The notes beneath the pieces were generated by a model that worked only from the letters and a program-made list of their open reading frames with translations, did no database searches and was not told where the DNA came from. A program made the translations under genes and the position numbers. Shown here one piece after another: positions 26,278 through 33,550 of a stretch of DNA of 64,000 nucleotides. Position 1 is the stretch's first letter; every line of letters starts with the position of its first letter. This stretch comes from an uncultured Clostridium sp. (GTDB taxonomy: Bacteria; Bacillota; Clostridia; TANB77; CAG-508), in the NCBI GenBank assembly GCA_900553945.1, contig USFR01000001.1, positions 124,001 through 188,000 of the forward strand. Reading direction: 5' to 3'.

Positions 26278-26469
26278 TTATTTTTCATATTTATTCATTA
26301 AATATTCTGCCATTCCTTCCACTCCATCTTTTGCATATAAAGTTTGTAGTGGATCTATGCACTTTTTAAAATTTCTCATATTTATTTCATTTGCTGATTT
26401 TGTTAAATTATGTAATGCAATTTCTCCATAAGCTCTTACTTGTTCCCATGTATAAAGTTCTTTACCCAT
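26278..26469 (-). CDS. Small hypothetical ICE protein (63 residues)
   Basis: A 63-residue soluble protein with no family I recognise; it contains two predicted helices (YTWEQVRAYGEIALHNL and EGMAEYLMNKY). An AGGAGG lies eight bases before the ATG, inside the end of the upstream gene, which it overlaps by 34 bases. This overlap and the good ribosome-binding site support real translation. Confidence 0.55.
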   Translation of the reverse strand: MGKELYTWEQVRAYGEIALHNLTKSANEINMRNFKKCIDPLQTLYAKDGVEGMAEYLMNKYEK

Positions 26470-26675
26470 TTGAAAAACCTCCTAATTTTTATTTTTCTAA
26501 TTTTTTTCTTTCTTATTTGTTCTTTTTCATAATCTCTCCAGTATTGTGCTTCTTCTTCTAATTCATAAGTTCTTTCTTGTTCTGACTTACTTTTACTGCC
26601 ACCTATAATTATTAAAATCATAGGTAGTCCCATTAAAAAGAATAATATTATAATCATTGAAATAATATCTAACAT
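26436..26675 (-). CDS. Small single-pass membrane protein
   Basis: A 79-residue protein with an N-terminal hydrophobic segment (residues 4-23: ISMIIILFFLMGLPMILIII), then an acidic and very basic helical tail (KKKIRKIKIRRFF). GGAGG is five bases upstream of the ATG at 26675. The family is unknown. It is the first gene after the structured non-coding stretch and is probably transcribed through it. Confidence 0.5.
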   Translation of the reverse strand: MLDIISMIIILFFLMGLPMILIIIGGSKSKSEQERTYELEEEAQYWRDYEKEQIRKKKIRKIKIRRFFKWVKNFIHGNK

Positions 26676-26687
26676 TTTAGCCTCCAT

Positions 26688-27052
26688 TTTAATAGTTAAA
26701 TTATTTTAACTTTAATTGTTCCATTCATTTATTAGATTGCTATTGTTTCTAGCAACATTGGTTATCTACCACCCAGAACTCTGGTTTGTACTCATTGCGT
26801 GGGACGCACCATTATAGAAACATTATGGTCTATTCCTATAACTTTACGCTCGTTCTATGACTATACAAAAGTATCCAAACTACTTCATAATAAGATAACA
26901 TTCTTATTAGATATCTAAATAGTTGCTACCCCACCTAGAATGTAGTTCTTGTCGTTCTAATAAAATCTATTCAATTTTCAATGTGCATACCATAGTAGAA
27001 GTTTTTTAACCCTTCTACTATGAACAGCACAAAAAAATCGAAAAAGTGGACA
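26688..27052 (-). other. 365-base structured non-coding region (possible RNA or leader)
   Basis: No credible ORF, yet less AT-biased than its surroundings and rich in short stems: ttgcta/tagcaa (26738-26756), ccag/ctgg (26774-26785), gcgt/acgc (26798-26808), ataag/cttat near 26890, and a perfect 11-bp stem catagtagaag/cttctactatg (26991-27022). On the minus strand it precedes the small ORFs and recombinases, so a cis-acting leader or a small RNA is plausible. Inference only. Confidence 0.4.
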
Positions 27053-27265
27053 TCAAATTTCAAATTTTTTATAAATTTTTTTATTTCGTATCAATTCAAT
27101 AGAATATGTAATCAATTCGCTCTTTAAATCCTCGTTAATTTCCCCATCATCATCTTTAGAATTACTATTTATAAGTTTCATTATTTTGTCTAATACTCTT
27201 ACTAATGCTGTATCATCATATACAGCTTGTCTTAATAATTTATAAAACTCTGTATTATATTGCAT
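27053..27265 (-). CDS. Small HTH-like ICE protein (Tn916 Orf8-like)
   Basis: A 70-residue all-helical protein. Position and size match the small helix-turn-helix_16 proteins that follow the sigma-like gene in Tn916-type elements, although sequence support is weak. It starts just after the sigma gene stop, using a GGAGG formed by the last codons of that gene, so it is translationally coupled to it. Confidence 0.5.
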   Translation of the reverse strand: MQYNTEFYKLLRQAVYDDTALVRVLDKIMKLINSNSKDDDGEINEDLKSELITYSIELIRNKKIYKKFEI

Positions 27266-27269
27266 TTTC

Positions 27270-27617
27270 TCATTCCTCCATAACCTTTTTTAATTTCTTT
27301 AAGGCTCTAGTTCGCCTTTTCTTTAAAGTTTCTATATTTTCATTTGTTATTTCAGATATTTCCTTATAACTTAGTCCCTGTGTATATAATAGGTTTAATA
27401 ATTTAATTTCAGTATCATTTAAAACTCCTATAATTGATATATCTTCATTTATAACATCTTTTGAATTTGGACATTCAATTTCTTCTAGTTCAACCTCATA
27501 ATCTCTCATTCTCTCATAATCTCTAAAATAATTTAATCTCATGTGATAAAGTGCTTTTTGCATATAATTTATAAATTTTGCAAGTACAACATCATCTTCT
27601 AATTCTTCATTAGACAT
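27270..27617 (-). CDS. Sigma-70-like factor (Tn916 Orf7-like)
   Basis: A 115-residue short sigma-70 family protein. The C-terminal half is a region 4 helix-turn-helix (LNLLYTQGLSYKEISEITNE followed by KKRRTRALKKLKKV) that would contact a -35 element; the N-terminal half is a reduced region 2-like helix. In Tn916-type ICEs such proteins promote expression of excision and transfer genes. The strong AGGAGG upstream of the ATG is half of a perfect 10-bp inverted repeat, so translation may be gated (separate entry). Confidence 0.82.
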   Translation of the reverse strand: MSNEELEDDVVLAKFINYMQKALYHMRLNYFRDYERMRDYEVELEEIECPNSKDVINEDISIIGVLNDTEIKLLNLLYTQGLSYKEISEITNENIETLKKRRTRALKKLKKVMEE

Positions 27618-27624
27618 AAAAAAA

Positions 27625-27669
27625 ACCTCCTATTCACTCAAATTTCAGTTAATTCAAGTAATAGGAGGT
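27625..27669 (-). promoter_or_regulatory. Hairpin sequestering the sigma gene ribosome-binding site
   Basis: Seen directly: acctcctatt (27625-27634) and its exact complement aataggaggt (27660-27669), 25-base loop. On the minus-strand mRNA the 3' arm contains the AGGAGG of the sigma-like gene, so the upstream arm is a perfect anti-Shine-Dalgarno. Confidence 0.7.
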
Positions 27670-27700
27670 CCTCTACATTTAGGAGCTCAAAACACAAAAT

Positions 27701-27732
27701 GAGCAGAAAAGTCTATAAAATCTTTTCTACTC
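27701..27732 (-). repeat. Inverted repeat in the sigma gene leader
   Basis: gagcagaaaagt / tcttttctactc, a 12-base imperfect stem about 85 bases upstream of the sigma ATG. It could be part of an attenuator together with the Shine-Dalgarno-sequestering stem. Confidence 0.5.
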
Positions 27733-27927
27733 ACTTTGAAATATGCAATTATATTGAAATCAATCAAGACAATTCTCAAATCTACACACCTCTTAATGCG
27801 TAGATTTTTAGAACATAAACATAAACATTTCTATAAAGCTACGCCAAAAAATCTCTCATAATTTTTTTCCTTCAGCATGTTTATGCTTAATAAGTACATA
27901 GAATGGAATTGTCTTATATAAAAACAA

Positions 27928-28051
27928 AAAAGCACACAATTAACCCTTAAAAGTTAGTGTATGCTTTCTAAATTATTTTTATATAATAAATAAAAATCCA
28001 TCTTATCCCTCCCTGATTTTAAAAAAACATCATTGGTAATCTGATGGATTT
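27928..28051. repeat. Two further hairpins in the divergent regulatory region
   Basis: An imperfect stem aaagcacaca...tgtatgcttt (27930-27967) is followed on the minus strand by T runs and looks like a terminator or attenuator. A nine-base stem aaatccatc / gatggattt lies at 27994-28002 and 28043-28051. Both are in the 759-base gap 27618-28376, which has no gene and separates the sigma and Xre genes. Confidence 0.5.
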
Positions 28052-28160
28052 CTCTTTCGTTTTTAATTTCATCGACATAGTACCACATTTTTTGACACAA
28101 AAACTAAATAGTTTATGAAATGCCTAAATTTATATACAAAAAGTCAATTTTTTATTTTAG

Positions 28161-28185
28161 TATATGAAATATGCTATTTCATATA
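28161..28185. promoter_or_regulatory. Palindromic operator, copy 1
   Basis: A perfect 11-bp dyad around a TGC centre; its core is GAAATA-N3-TATTTC. It shares this core with the copy at 28306-28320. Most likely bound by the adjacent Xre regulator. Confidence 0.6.
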
Positions 28186-28305
28186 ATGATTATAACTATC
28201 AAAATATGCTTTTTTCCGATATTTTCTGGTAATTTCAATAAAAATATATCATATTTCTATCGCAAAATTTGTCGAATTGTGCAAATATACAAATTTTTTC
28301 TGTTC

Positions 28306-28320
28306 GAAATAGTCTATTTC
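28306..28320. promoter_or_regulatory. Palindromic operator, copy 2
   Basis: GAAATA-GTC-TATTTC, a perfect six-base dyad with the same core as the copy 140 bases upstream. It lies 56 bases before the Xre ATG, where it would overlap the promoter, fitting autoregulation. Confidence 0.6.
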
Positions 28321-28376
28321 CCCTAGAATTATTATATTTGCCCTAGTAAGTGGAATAATTATATAGGGGGAAAAAA

Positions 28377-28817
28377 ATGATAATTAAAAACTTTAAAAAT
28401 AGTAGAGAAAATATTGATATAAAACAAAAAGATATTGCAGAGTTCTTTAATTTGAACTTTACTACAATATCTGGTTGGGAAACTGGAAAAGATACTATCC
28501 CATTAAGAAGATTAATTGAATATGCTAATCATTATAACTTTAGTCTTGATTACTTGTTTGGTATAACAAATAAAAATGATGAATCATATTTGCCATTAGA
28601 AATAGATATAGATTTAATATCAAAAAATCTTCGCATACTTCGTAAAAGAAATTCTATGACACAAGAAGAAGTTGCAAAGAAAATCAATACATCACAAGCA
28701 AATTATGCACACTATGAAAATTCTAAAAACTTAATACCAACAACATTTTTGTATAGTTTAACACTTGTCTATAAACCTTTTTCAATAGATAAGTTATTAG
28801 GTAGAAAAAAGCAATAG
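28377..28817 (+). CDS. Double-HTH Xre-family regulator
   Basis: A 146-residue protein with two Cro/C1-type HTH domains in tandem: residues 5-62 (IKQKDIAEFFNLNFTTISGW, DYLFG ending) and residues 80-140 (MTQEEVAKKINTSQANYAHY). It has GGGGGAAAA directly before the ATG. It is the only plus-strand gene of the left ICE part and faces the sigma/recombinase genes divergently, so it is the likely repressor or switch of the element. It ends in a strong bidirectional hairpin. Confidence 0.85.
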   Translation: MIIKNFKNSRENIDIKQKDIAEFFNLNFTTISGWETGKDTIPLRRLIEYANHYNFSLDYLFGITNKNDESYLPLEIDIDLISKNLRILRKRNSMTQEEVAKKINTSQANYAHYENSKNLIPTTFLYSLTLVYKPFSIDKLLGRKKQ

Positions 28818-28847
28818 GTCTTATGCTGACTTATTGCTTTCTATTTT
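28808..28847. terminator. Bidirectional terminator between Xre and cargo block 1
   Basis: A 13-pair stem from aaagcaatag to its complement (28808-28820 / 28828-28840) followed by a T run. It forms the boundary between the ICE control region and the resistance cluster and contains the last codons of the receiver fragment. Confidence 0.8.
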
Positions 28848-29085
28848 TGTAAATTCTAAATCTTTAAATAATTTTGGTAATGTTTCCATCACTTTATCTT
28901 GTGTTAAGAGTTTTTCCATATATTCATTAAATCCATAACCATTAACAAACATATCTCTTTTTCCTTTTGAAACAGTTAAAACAATAACAGGAATATTAAA
29001 GTTGTCTATTTCTCTTAATCTCATAAGAGTTTCTGGTCCATCACAATGACCAGAATCTATCACGACACCATTCTTAATACAACAA
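28821..29085 (-). pseudogene. Truncated response-regulator receiver domain
   Basis: About 85 codons resembling the second half of a receiver domain: VVIDSGHCDGPETLMRLRE (phosphoacceptor strand and following helix), then IPVIVLTVSKG and YGFNEYMEKLL. The first beta-alpha unit with the acidic pair and any output domain are missing, and a stop codon precedes in frame. No good start or ribosome-binding site is visible. It is probably a remnant left at the end of the cargo block. Confidence 0.55.
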
Positions 29086-29094
29086 ACTTTTTAG

Positions 29095-29151
29095 AGTGAA
29101 TACGATTTAACATATATAATAAGAAAAGTTTTGTAAGTGAATAGGATTTAA
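29095..29151. repeat. Pair of 16-bp direct repeats
   Basis: agtgaatacgatttaa (29095-29110) and agtgaataggatttaa (29136-29151), one mismatch, directly beside the truncated receiver gene. This may be a trace of the rearrangement that cut it. Confidence 0.5.
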
Positions 29152-29160
29152 AGGCACAAA

Positions 29161-29185
29161 AATAAGAGCCTTTCGGCTCCTATTA
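29161..29185 (-). terminator. Terminator of the ANT(6) gene
   Basis: gagcc / ggctc stem extended by AT pairs with a GAAA loop on the minus strand, followed by TTATTTTT. It lies about 80 bases after the ANT(6) stop. Confidence 0.8.
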
Positions 29186-29197
29186 TCTTTACCCTAT

Positions 29198-29209
29198 AAA
29201 TTGTAATTT
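29198..29209. repeat. Cargo-flanking dyad element, B form, after ANT(6)
   Basis: aaattgtaattt: five-base complementary arms around GT. It is 58 bases downstream of the ANT(6) stop. Member of the repeated family described in the findings. Confidence 0.5.
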
Positions 29210-29267
29210 GTTGCCCTCTTTATAATTTTGATATCCAATTATTTTATCATCAAATGTTAGAAATGTT

Positions 29268-30125
29268 TTATCTTTGATATTTTTCTTTTTGTCTTATAAC
29301 ATAATTACTAATATTTTTATCATAATCTGGATATAAATAATTTAAACATTGTGCCACTTCTTTTGATACCATTCTAAAAATTCCCATACATAATTCTAAA
29401 GATTTCCACATTTCTGTATATGACCCCATATTATATGTAGCAAGAATTTTCTTCCATAATTCAGGTGAAATATATCGTTCTAAAAATTTATAGTTTTTTC
29501 CTAGACTAAAACTATAACCTTGCTCTATTCCAACCTTCCATGAAATCATTCGCAGTAATTCCATACGCACAATATTATTTAAATGGTCGATTGCAAATAA
29601 AATTTCCTTTCGACATAATCCTTTCACTACATATGTTACAGTATTCCAAAATTCATTACAGCAATCATCAAAAGAACGTGCTGTCGGATGTTCTATATAA
29701 TAATCTTCATCTGTAGGTACTGGTATATTAGTAACACGATTATCCTTATCTAATAATAATTTTACTAATTTATCCCAAGTAAAATATTCATCTAAAACTT
29801 CTAATGGCAATAATGTCAAATCTATTTTAACTCCGTCCCAAAATAACATAAGATATGAATACCCTTTTTCTTCTTTTGGAAACAATTCCATATCCTCGGG
29901 TTTTTGCATAATAAGTCTCTCTCCAAAAACATTAAGCCACTCATCACTATTAATAAAACTCTGCATGTCTGTGACAAAAAAAGTAATATCATAATCTTGA
30001 AAATCATCTGGTATAATATTAATATTTGTTCTTGAACCTTCTAAAGTAACCACCCTAATTCTATCATCTGCTTTAGCAAAATTAAGTATAGTATCATATA
30101 TTTGTTTCTCTGTTCTCATTTTCAT
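29268..30125 (-). CDS. ant(6)-Ib: Aminoglycoside 6-adenylyltransferase ANT(6), Ib-like
   Basis: A 285-residue nucleotidyltransferase that adenylates the 6-OH of streptomycin, giving high-level resistance. VVTLEGSRTNINI and the acidic DDFQDYDITFFV (residues 25-52) form the catalytic nucleotidyltransferase site; FPKEEKGYSYLMLFWDG and FDDCCNEFWN are family hallmarks. From memory the sequence looks closest to ANT(6)-Ib, known from Campylobacter fetus, where it is paired with tet(44); the same pair occurs here. Allele assignment needs alignment. It is a single gene in cargo block 1 with its own terminator. Confidence 0.9.
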   Translation of the reverse strand: MKMRTEKQIYDTILNFAKADDRIRVVTLEGSRTNINIIPDDFQDYDITFFVTDMQSFINSDEWLNVFGERLIMQKPEDMELFPKEEKGYSYLMLFWDGVKIDLTLLPLEVLDEYFTWDKLVKLLLDKDNRVTNIPVPTDEDYYIEHPTARSFDDCCNEFWNTVTYVVKGLCRKEILFAIDHLNNIVRMELLRMISWKVGIEQGYSFSLGKNYKFLERYISPELWKKILATYNMGSYTEMWKSLELCMGIFRMVSKEVAQCLNYLYPDYDKNISNYVIRQKEKYQR

Positions 30126-30182
30126 ATCAACTCACTTTTAAAATTATTATTACTTATATTATAACAGAAAAAAGTAAATTTT

Positions 30183-30332
30183 CTATTGCCTTAGATTTAC
30201 CTTAAACATAAAATTATTCTTTAAATTTAACCTTGTATCTATTTTATATTTTTTCCTTTTTGGATTTCCATCAATCCTATAAATGCTATTATTTTTAATA
30301 TCATAGCTTACAGACCAAATTGTATTAGCATC
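30183..30332 (-). pseudogene. C-terminal fragment of an unidentified protein
   Basis: An open frame of 49 codons ending at 30183 (TIWSVSYDIKNNSIYRI, then IDTRLNLKNNFMFKVN) without a start or ribosome-binding site and with stops directly upstream. The WSVSYDIKNNSIY pattern recalls the C-terminus of linear amide C-N hydrolases, but this is weak. It fills most of the 314-base gap between ANT(6) and tet. Nothing else is seen there apart from a dyad element. Confidence 0.3.
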
Positions 30333-30414
30333 CTTTCTCTATCATAATTACATCTAAACAGTACAAAAATCTTTTTGATTTCTAAATACTTATCCATATC
30401 ATCAACTACTTAAC

Positions 30415-30426
30415 AAATTGTAATTT
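30415..30426. repeat. Cargo-flanking dyad element, B form, after tet
   Basis: aaattgtaattt, 13 bases beyond the restored tet stop codon (30440), followed by gcgaatagtaactt, which resembles the A form. Confidence 0.5.
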
Positions 30427-30439
30427 AGCGAATAGTAAC

Positions 30440-32361
30440 TTAATTTTCTTTTTTATTAAACATATGGCGTACTTTATCTATTCGATTATTTGGTCTGCGT
30501 GATTGAATAACTGGTTCACAAGTAGCAATTTGATAATCTTTTAATTCTGTCAAAAAACTGCTTGCCCATTTGTATATAGAGTTAAAGTATTACGATATTC
30601 ATTAATACAACGTGCAGGAATATGTCCTGTAAAAATAACTTCATCATTTTTTGATTGACTTGTTTCAATTATTGCACAATGTTTTTGTGCATCATTATAT
30701 GCACGAGAAAAGTATTCCTGTGGTGTAAAAAGTATAAACGAAAGATATGGCTCTAATAATTGCGTTCCCGCTTTTTTCAATGTTTGTTCAAGTACAATTG
30801 GGGCAAGAAAACGAAAATCCGAGGGAGTACTAACAGGGCTATAATAAACACCATATTCAAAACATATTTTACAATCTGTTACTTCCCAGCCATACAAACC
30901 TTGCTCCAGTCCATAATTAATACCTTCTCTTACTGCATTTTGGAAACTTTGATTTAAATAACCGAGTGAAACTTTGCTTTCGTACTGTATTCCACTGCCA
31001 ATTGGAAGTGGAGTTATTGATAATCCAATCGATGCCCAAAATGGATTTGGTGGTACTTCAATATGAATAGTATAATCTGCCTTTTGTAATGGTTTTTCCA
31101 AATAAATTACGGTTGGATCTTCGATTCTTATGTTTATGTGATATTTTTCAATCAACAGAGAACAGATAACTTCTAACTGCACTGTTCCTAAAAAAGAAAT
31201 GATGATTTCATGTGTTATCGTATCAACATAATAACGTAAAAGAGGATCAGTATCTGCAATTTCTGTAAGAGCATCCAATAATTTTTCTCTCTCTTCTATT
31301 TTTATCGGTTCAATTCTTGTTCGTAGTATTGGTACAGTCTTGTCATTCCATACATTGCATGGCAAAAGCTTTTCATTTCCTATAATATCGTTCAATCTTA
31401 ATGTATTGTTAGGTATAATAAAAATATCTCCAGAACAAACTGTTTTTGTCTGTATCATTTCTCCATTTGAAGGAATATATATTTCTGTAAGTTTCACTTT
31501 CTTTTTTTCTGGCAATATAATTGTATCTCGTAAGTGTAATGTTCCACTGTAAAGACGCAAATAAACTAATCTTTGCTTATGGTCTGTATATTCAATTTTA
31601 AAAACCCTTCCACATAGTTCTGAATCATTCTCATTCATTTCAGGACAAAAAAGATTTGAAATAGCTTCGATGAGTTGTTGAGTCCCTATATTATTTCTAG
31701 CACTTCCATGGTATATAGGAAACAACGAACCTTTTTTAACACACCTATATTCTTCATACGTTAATTCTTGTATAGTCAATTTTTCTCCTGCAATATATTT
31801 TTCTAAAAGTTTATCATTTTTGGAAATTACAGGATCCCAATCATCTAAATCAATAATATTTTTAATTGATATTTCTGGAGTTAATGTTACATTTTGCATA
31901 ACAATAATATCATTTGAAAGTTTTTCTTTGATATTTTGATAAATATTATTTAAGTTAATTCCATACTGATCTATTTTATTTATAAAAATAATTGTTGGTA
32001 TATTCATTTTTTGAAGTGCATGGAATAGTATTCTTGTTTGTGCTTGTACACCATCTTTAGCAGAAATTACTAAAATAGCTCCATCAAGAACAGATAAGGA
32101 ACGATACACTTCTGTTATAAAATCTGTATGTCCAGGAGTATCTACAATATTGATTTTGTAGTCATTCCAATTAAAAGAAGTAACTGCTGCCTGAATTGTG
32201 ATTCCACGCTGACGTTCTAAAAACATAGTATCTGTCCTTGTTGTTCCCTTATCTACACTGCCTAATTCTAAAATCGCTCCACTTGTATAAAGCAGACTTT
32301 CCGTTAAAGTCGTCTTTCCTGCATCTACATGAGCAAGAATACCAATGTTGATTATTTTCAT
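30440..32361 (-). pseudogene. tet(44): Tet(44)-like ribosomal protection protein, frameshifted near its end
   Basis: An EF-G-like GTPase that removes tetracycline from the ribosome. G-domain motifs: AHVDAGKTTLTE (10-21), RGITIQAAVTSF, DTPGHTDF (near 74), NKID. The open frame gives 603 residues and stops at 30550. The next frame supplies the missing conserved tail (ELKDYQIATCEPVIQ ... FNKKEN) ending at 30440. Adding one T to the six-T run (30552-30557) restores exactly 640 codons, the family length. The lost tail belongs to the C-terminal domain. It is either a true mutation or a homopolymer sequencing error. GGGAGGG precedes the ATG; there is no tetM-type leader, and the gene follows PadR by 49 bases. 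Confidence 0.85.
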
Positions 32362-32376
32362 TGAATTTCCCTCCCT

Positions 32377-32390
32377 ACAAATTTATCTTT
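32377..32390. repeat. Degenerate A-form dyad element before tet
   Basis: acaaatttatcttt, 15 bases upstream of the tet ATG and directly before its Shine-Dalgarno, the same position as the other A forms, but with several mismatches. Confidence 0.3.
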
Positions 32391-32410
32391 TAACTTAAAA
32401 TCAATATTTG

Positions 32411-32938
32411 CTAATTTTGTCCTTTTAAACTATTCTCAAAATCAATTATCCACTTTTCTAATGTTTCTACTAATGCTAATTGTTGTTTGAACATTTGTTT
32501 TCCAACATTAGGAATATGTTGTCTATGAGATTGTCTTTCATTTAGCAATTCTTTTAATTCTAATATCTTTGATTTTATATTAGAAACAAGAATCTTTTTT
32601 TGTTCATCATCTACTAAATCTAAATTCGTAATAATAATATTAAAATCCAAATATAGACTAACATCATAATTTGAAATATCATTCATAAGTCTATTAAAAT
32701 AATCATTACCTTTGTCAGTAATAGTATATACTGCTTTATCTGGCATATTTCCCTCTTTCTCTTTATGTCTAACAATATATTCTTTTGATTCTAATTGTAA
32801 TACTTTCTTATAAATAGACTGTTCACTAATTCTTACCCATCTTGGTATATTACGATATTCTATATTTTTTTTAATATCATAAGCACTTTGTGATTTTTGT
32901 TTAATAAGTCCTAATAATACCAAATCTATATTTGACAT
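32411..32938 (-). CDS. PadR-family transcriptional regulator
   Basis: A 175-residue PadR regulator. N-terminal winged helix: VLLGLIKQKSQSAYDIKKNI, SIYKKVLQLESKEYI and YTITDKGNDYF. C-terminal 80 residues form the coiled dimerisation helices. PadR proteins are usually ligand-responsive repressors, some of them controlling drug pumps. It lies between the VOC gene and tet in one operon, and a perfect dyad over the operon promoter is a likely binding site. So this regulator may set tet expression in response to a drug or metabolite. Confidence 0.88.
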   Translation of the reverse strand: MSNIDLVLLGLIKQKSQSAYDIKKNIEYRNIPRWVRISEQSIYKKVLQLESKEYIVRHKEKEGNMPDKAVYTITDKGNDYFNRLMNDISNYDVSLYLDFNIIITNLDLVDDEQKKILVSNIKSKILELKELLNERQSHRQHIPNVGKQMFKQQLALVETLEKWIIDFENSLKGQN

Positions 32939-32950
32939 AATCTCTACTCC

Positions 32951-33301
32951 TTACTTAATATAATCTGTAACGCCAAGTCTATTTCCAAATGGATCTTCAA
33001 ACTCGACTGCATTACCAGTTCCAATTTTAAAAGGCTCACTCAAAAATTTTATACCATTATTCAACATTTCTTTATAGAAGATTGCAACATCTTCTACTTC
33101 AAACCATATTGTAGGCTTTAAATTCTCAAATTTATTTTTGTCTTTTAAAATTATTGCAGGTTCTTCATTTCCAATATTATAAGCAACCATTCCCTTATCA
33201 GAAAAATCAAATTTCTTTTTTAACCCCAATATTTCCTCATAATATCTTTTTGCTTCTTCCATATTATCTACAGGAAGAAAATAGTTGTCATAATTTTTCA
33301 T
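32951..33301 (-). CDS. VOC-family protein (glyoxalase/bleomycin resistance type)
   Basis: A 116-residue VOC protein: YFLPVDNMEEAKRYYEEILG at the start and VEFEDPFGNRLGVTDYI at the end. Relatives bind or modify small molecules, including some antibiotics. It is the first gene of the VOC-PadR-tet operon, 12 bases before padR. The role in resistance is unknown; a ligand-binding accessory or detoxifying enzyme is plausible. Confidence 0.82.
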   Translation of the reverse strand: MKNYDNYFLPVDNMEEAKRYYEEILGLKKKFDFSDKGMVAYNIGNEEPAIILKDKNKFENLKPTIWFEVEDVAIFYKEMLNNGIKFLSEPFKIGTGNAVEFEDPFGNRLGVTDYIK

Positions 33302-33334
33302 ATATTTAAGCCCTTCTTTCTACTACAAACTATA

Positions 33335-33353
33335 CTACTATATTTTATAGTAG
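33335..33353. promoter_or_regulatory. Perfect dyad over the operon promoter (putative PadR operator)
   Basis: ctactata-ttt-tatagtag, eight-base perfect arms (nine with the flanking A/T pair). It covers the -10 element of the VOC-PadR-tet promoter. Confidence 0.6.
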
Positions 33354-33370
33354 TTATAATTAAATGTCAA
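33342..33370 (-). promoter_or_regulatory. Promoter of the VOC-PadR-tet operon
   Basis: On the minus strand TTGACA (33370-33365), 17-base spacer, TAAAAT (33347-33342), 41 bases upstream of the VOC start codon. Confidence 0.75.
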
Positions 33371-33414
33371 TAAATAATAAAAAAATAATTGCATTTAATT
33401 CGTTTATAATTCTT

Positions 33415-33450
33415 ATAAAAAATAGATTAGTTGCACTGAACTAATCTATT
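33415..33450 (-). terminator. Terminator 2 after the ABC-F gene
   Basis: A perfect 12-base stem aatagattagtt / aactaatctatt with a six-base loop, followed on the minus strand by TTTTTTAT. Confidence 0.85.
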
Positions 33451-33469
33451 TGTATAACTGCTTGTCGTA

Positions 33470-33500
33470 CAAAAAAGACTGTCATTACTGACAATCTTTT
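33470..33500 (-). terminator. Terminator 1 after the ABC-F gene
   Basis: aaga(c)tgtca / tgaca(a)tctt with a four-base loop, followed by T on both strands. Two terminators in a row insulate the tet operon from ABC-F transcription. Confidence 0.7.
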
Positions 33501-33529
33501 CGGTAAATTACTATAAATCAATAACTATA

Positions 33530-33541
33530 AAATTGTAATTT
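33530..33541. repeat. Cargo-flanking dyad element, B form, after ABC-F
   Basis: aaattgtaattt, nine bases downstream of the ABC-F stop, followed by gtctctc as in the other B copies. Confidence 0.55.
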
Positions 33542-33550
33542 GTCTCTCAC

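Noticed and set aside
32362..32410. tet(M)-type leader peptide and attenuator upstream of tet
   Set aside because: Only 49 bases separate padR from tet and no leader ORF or terminator stem is present.
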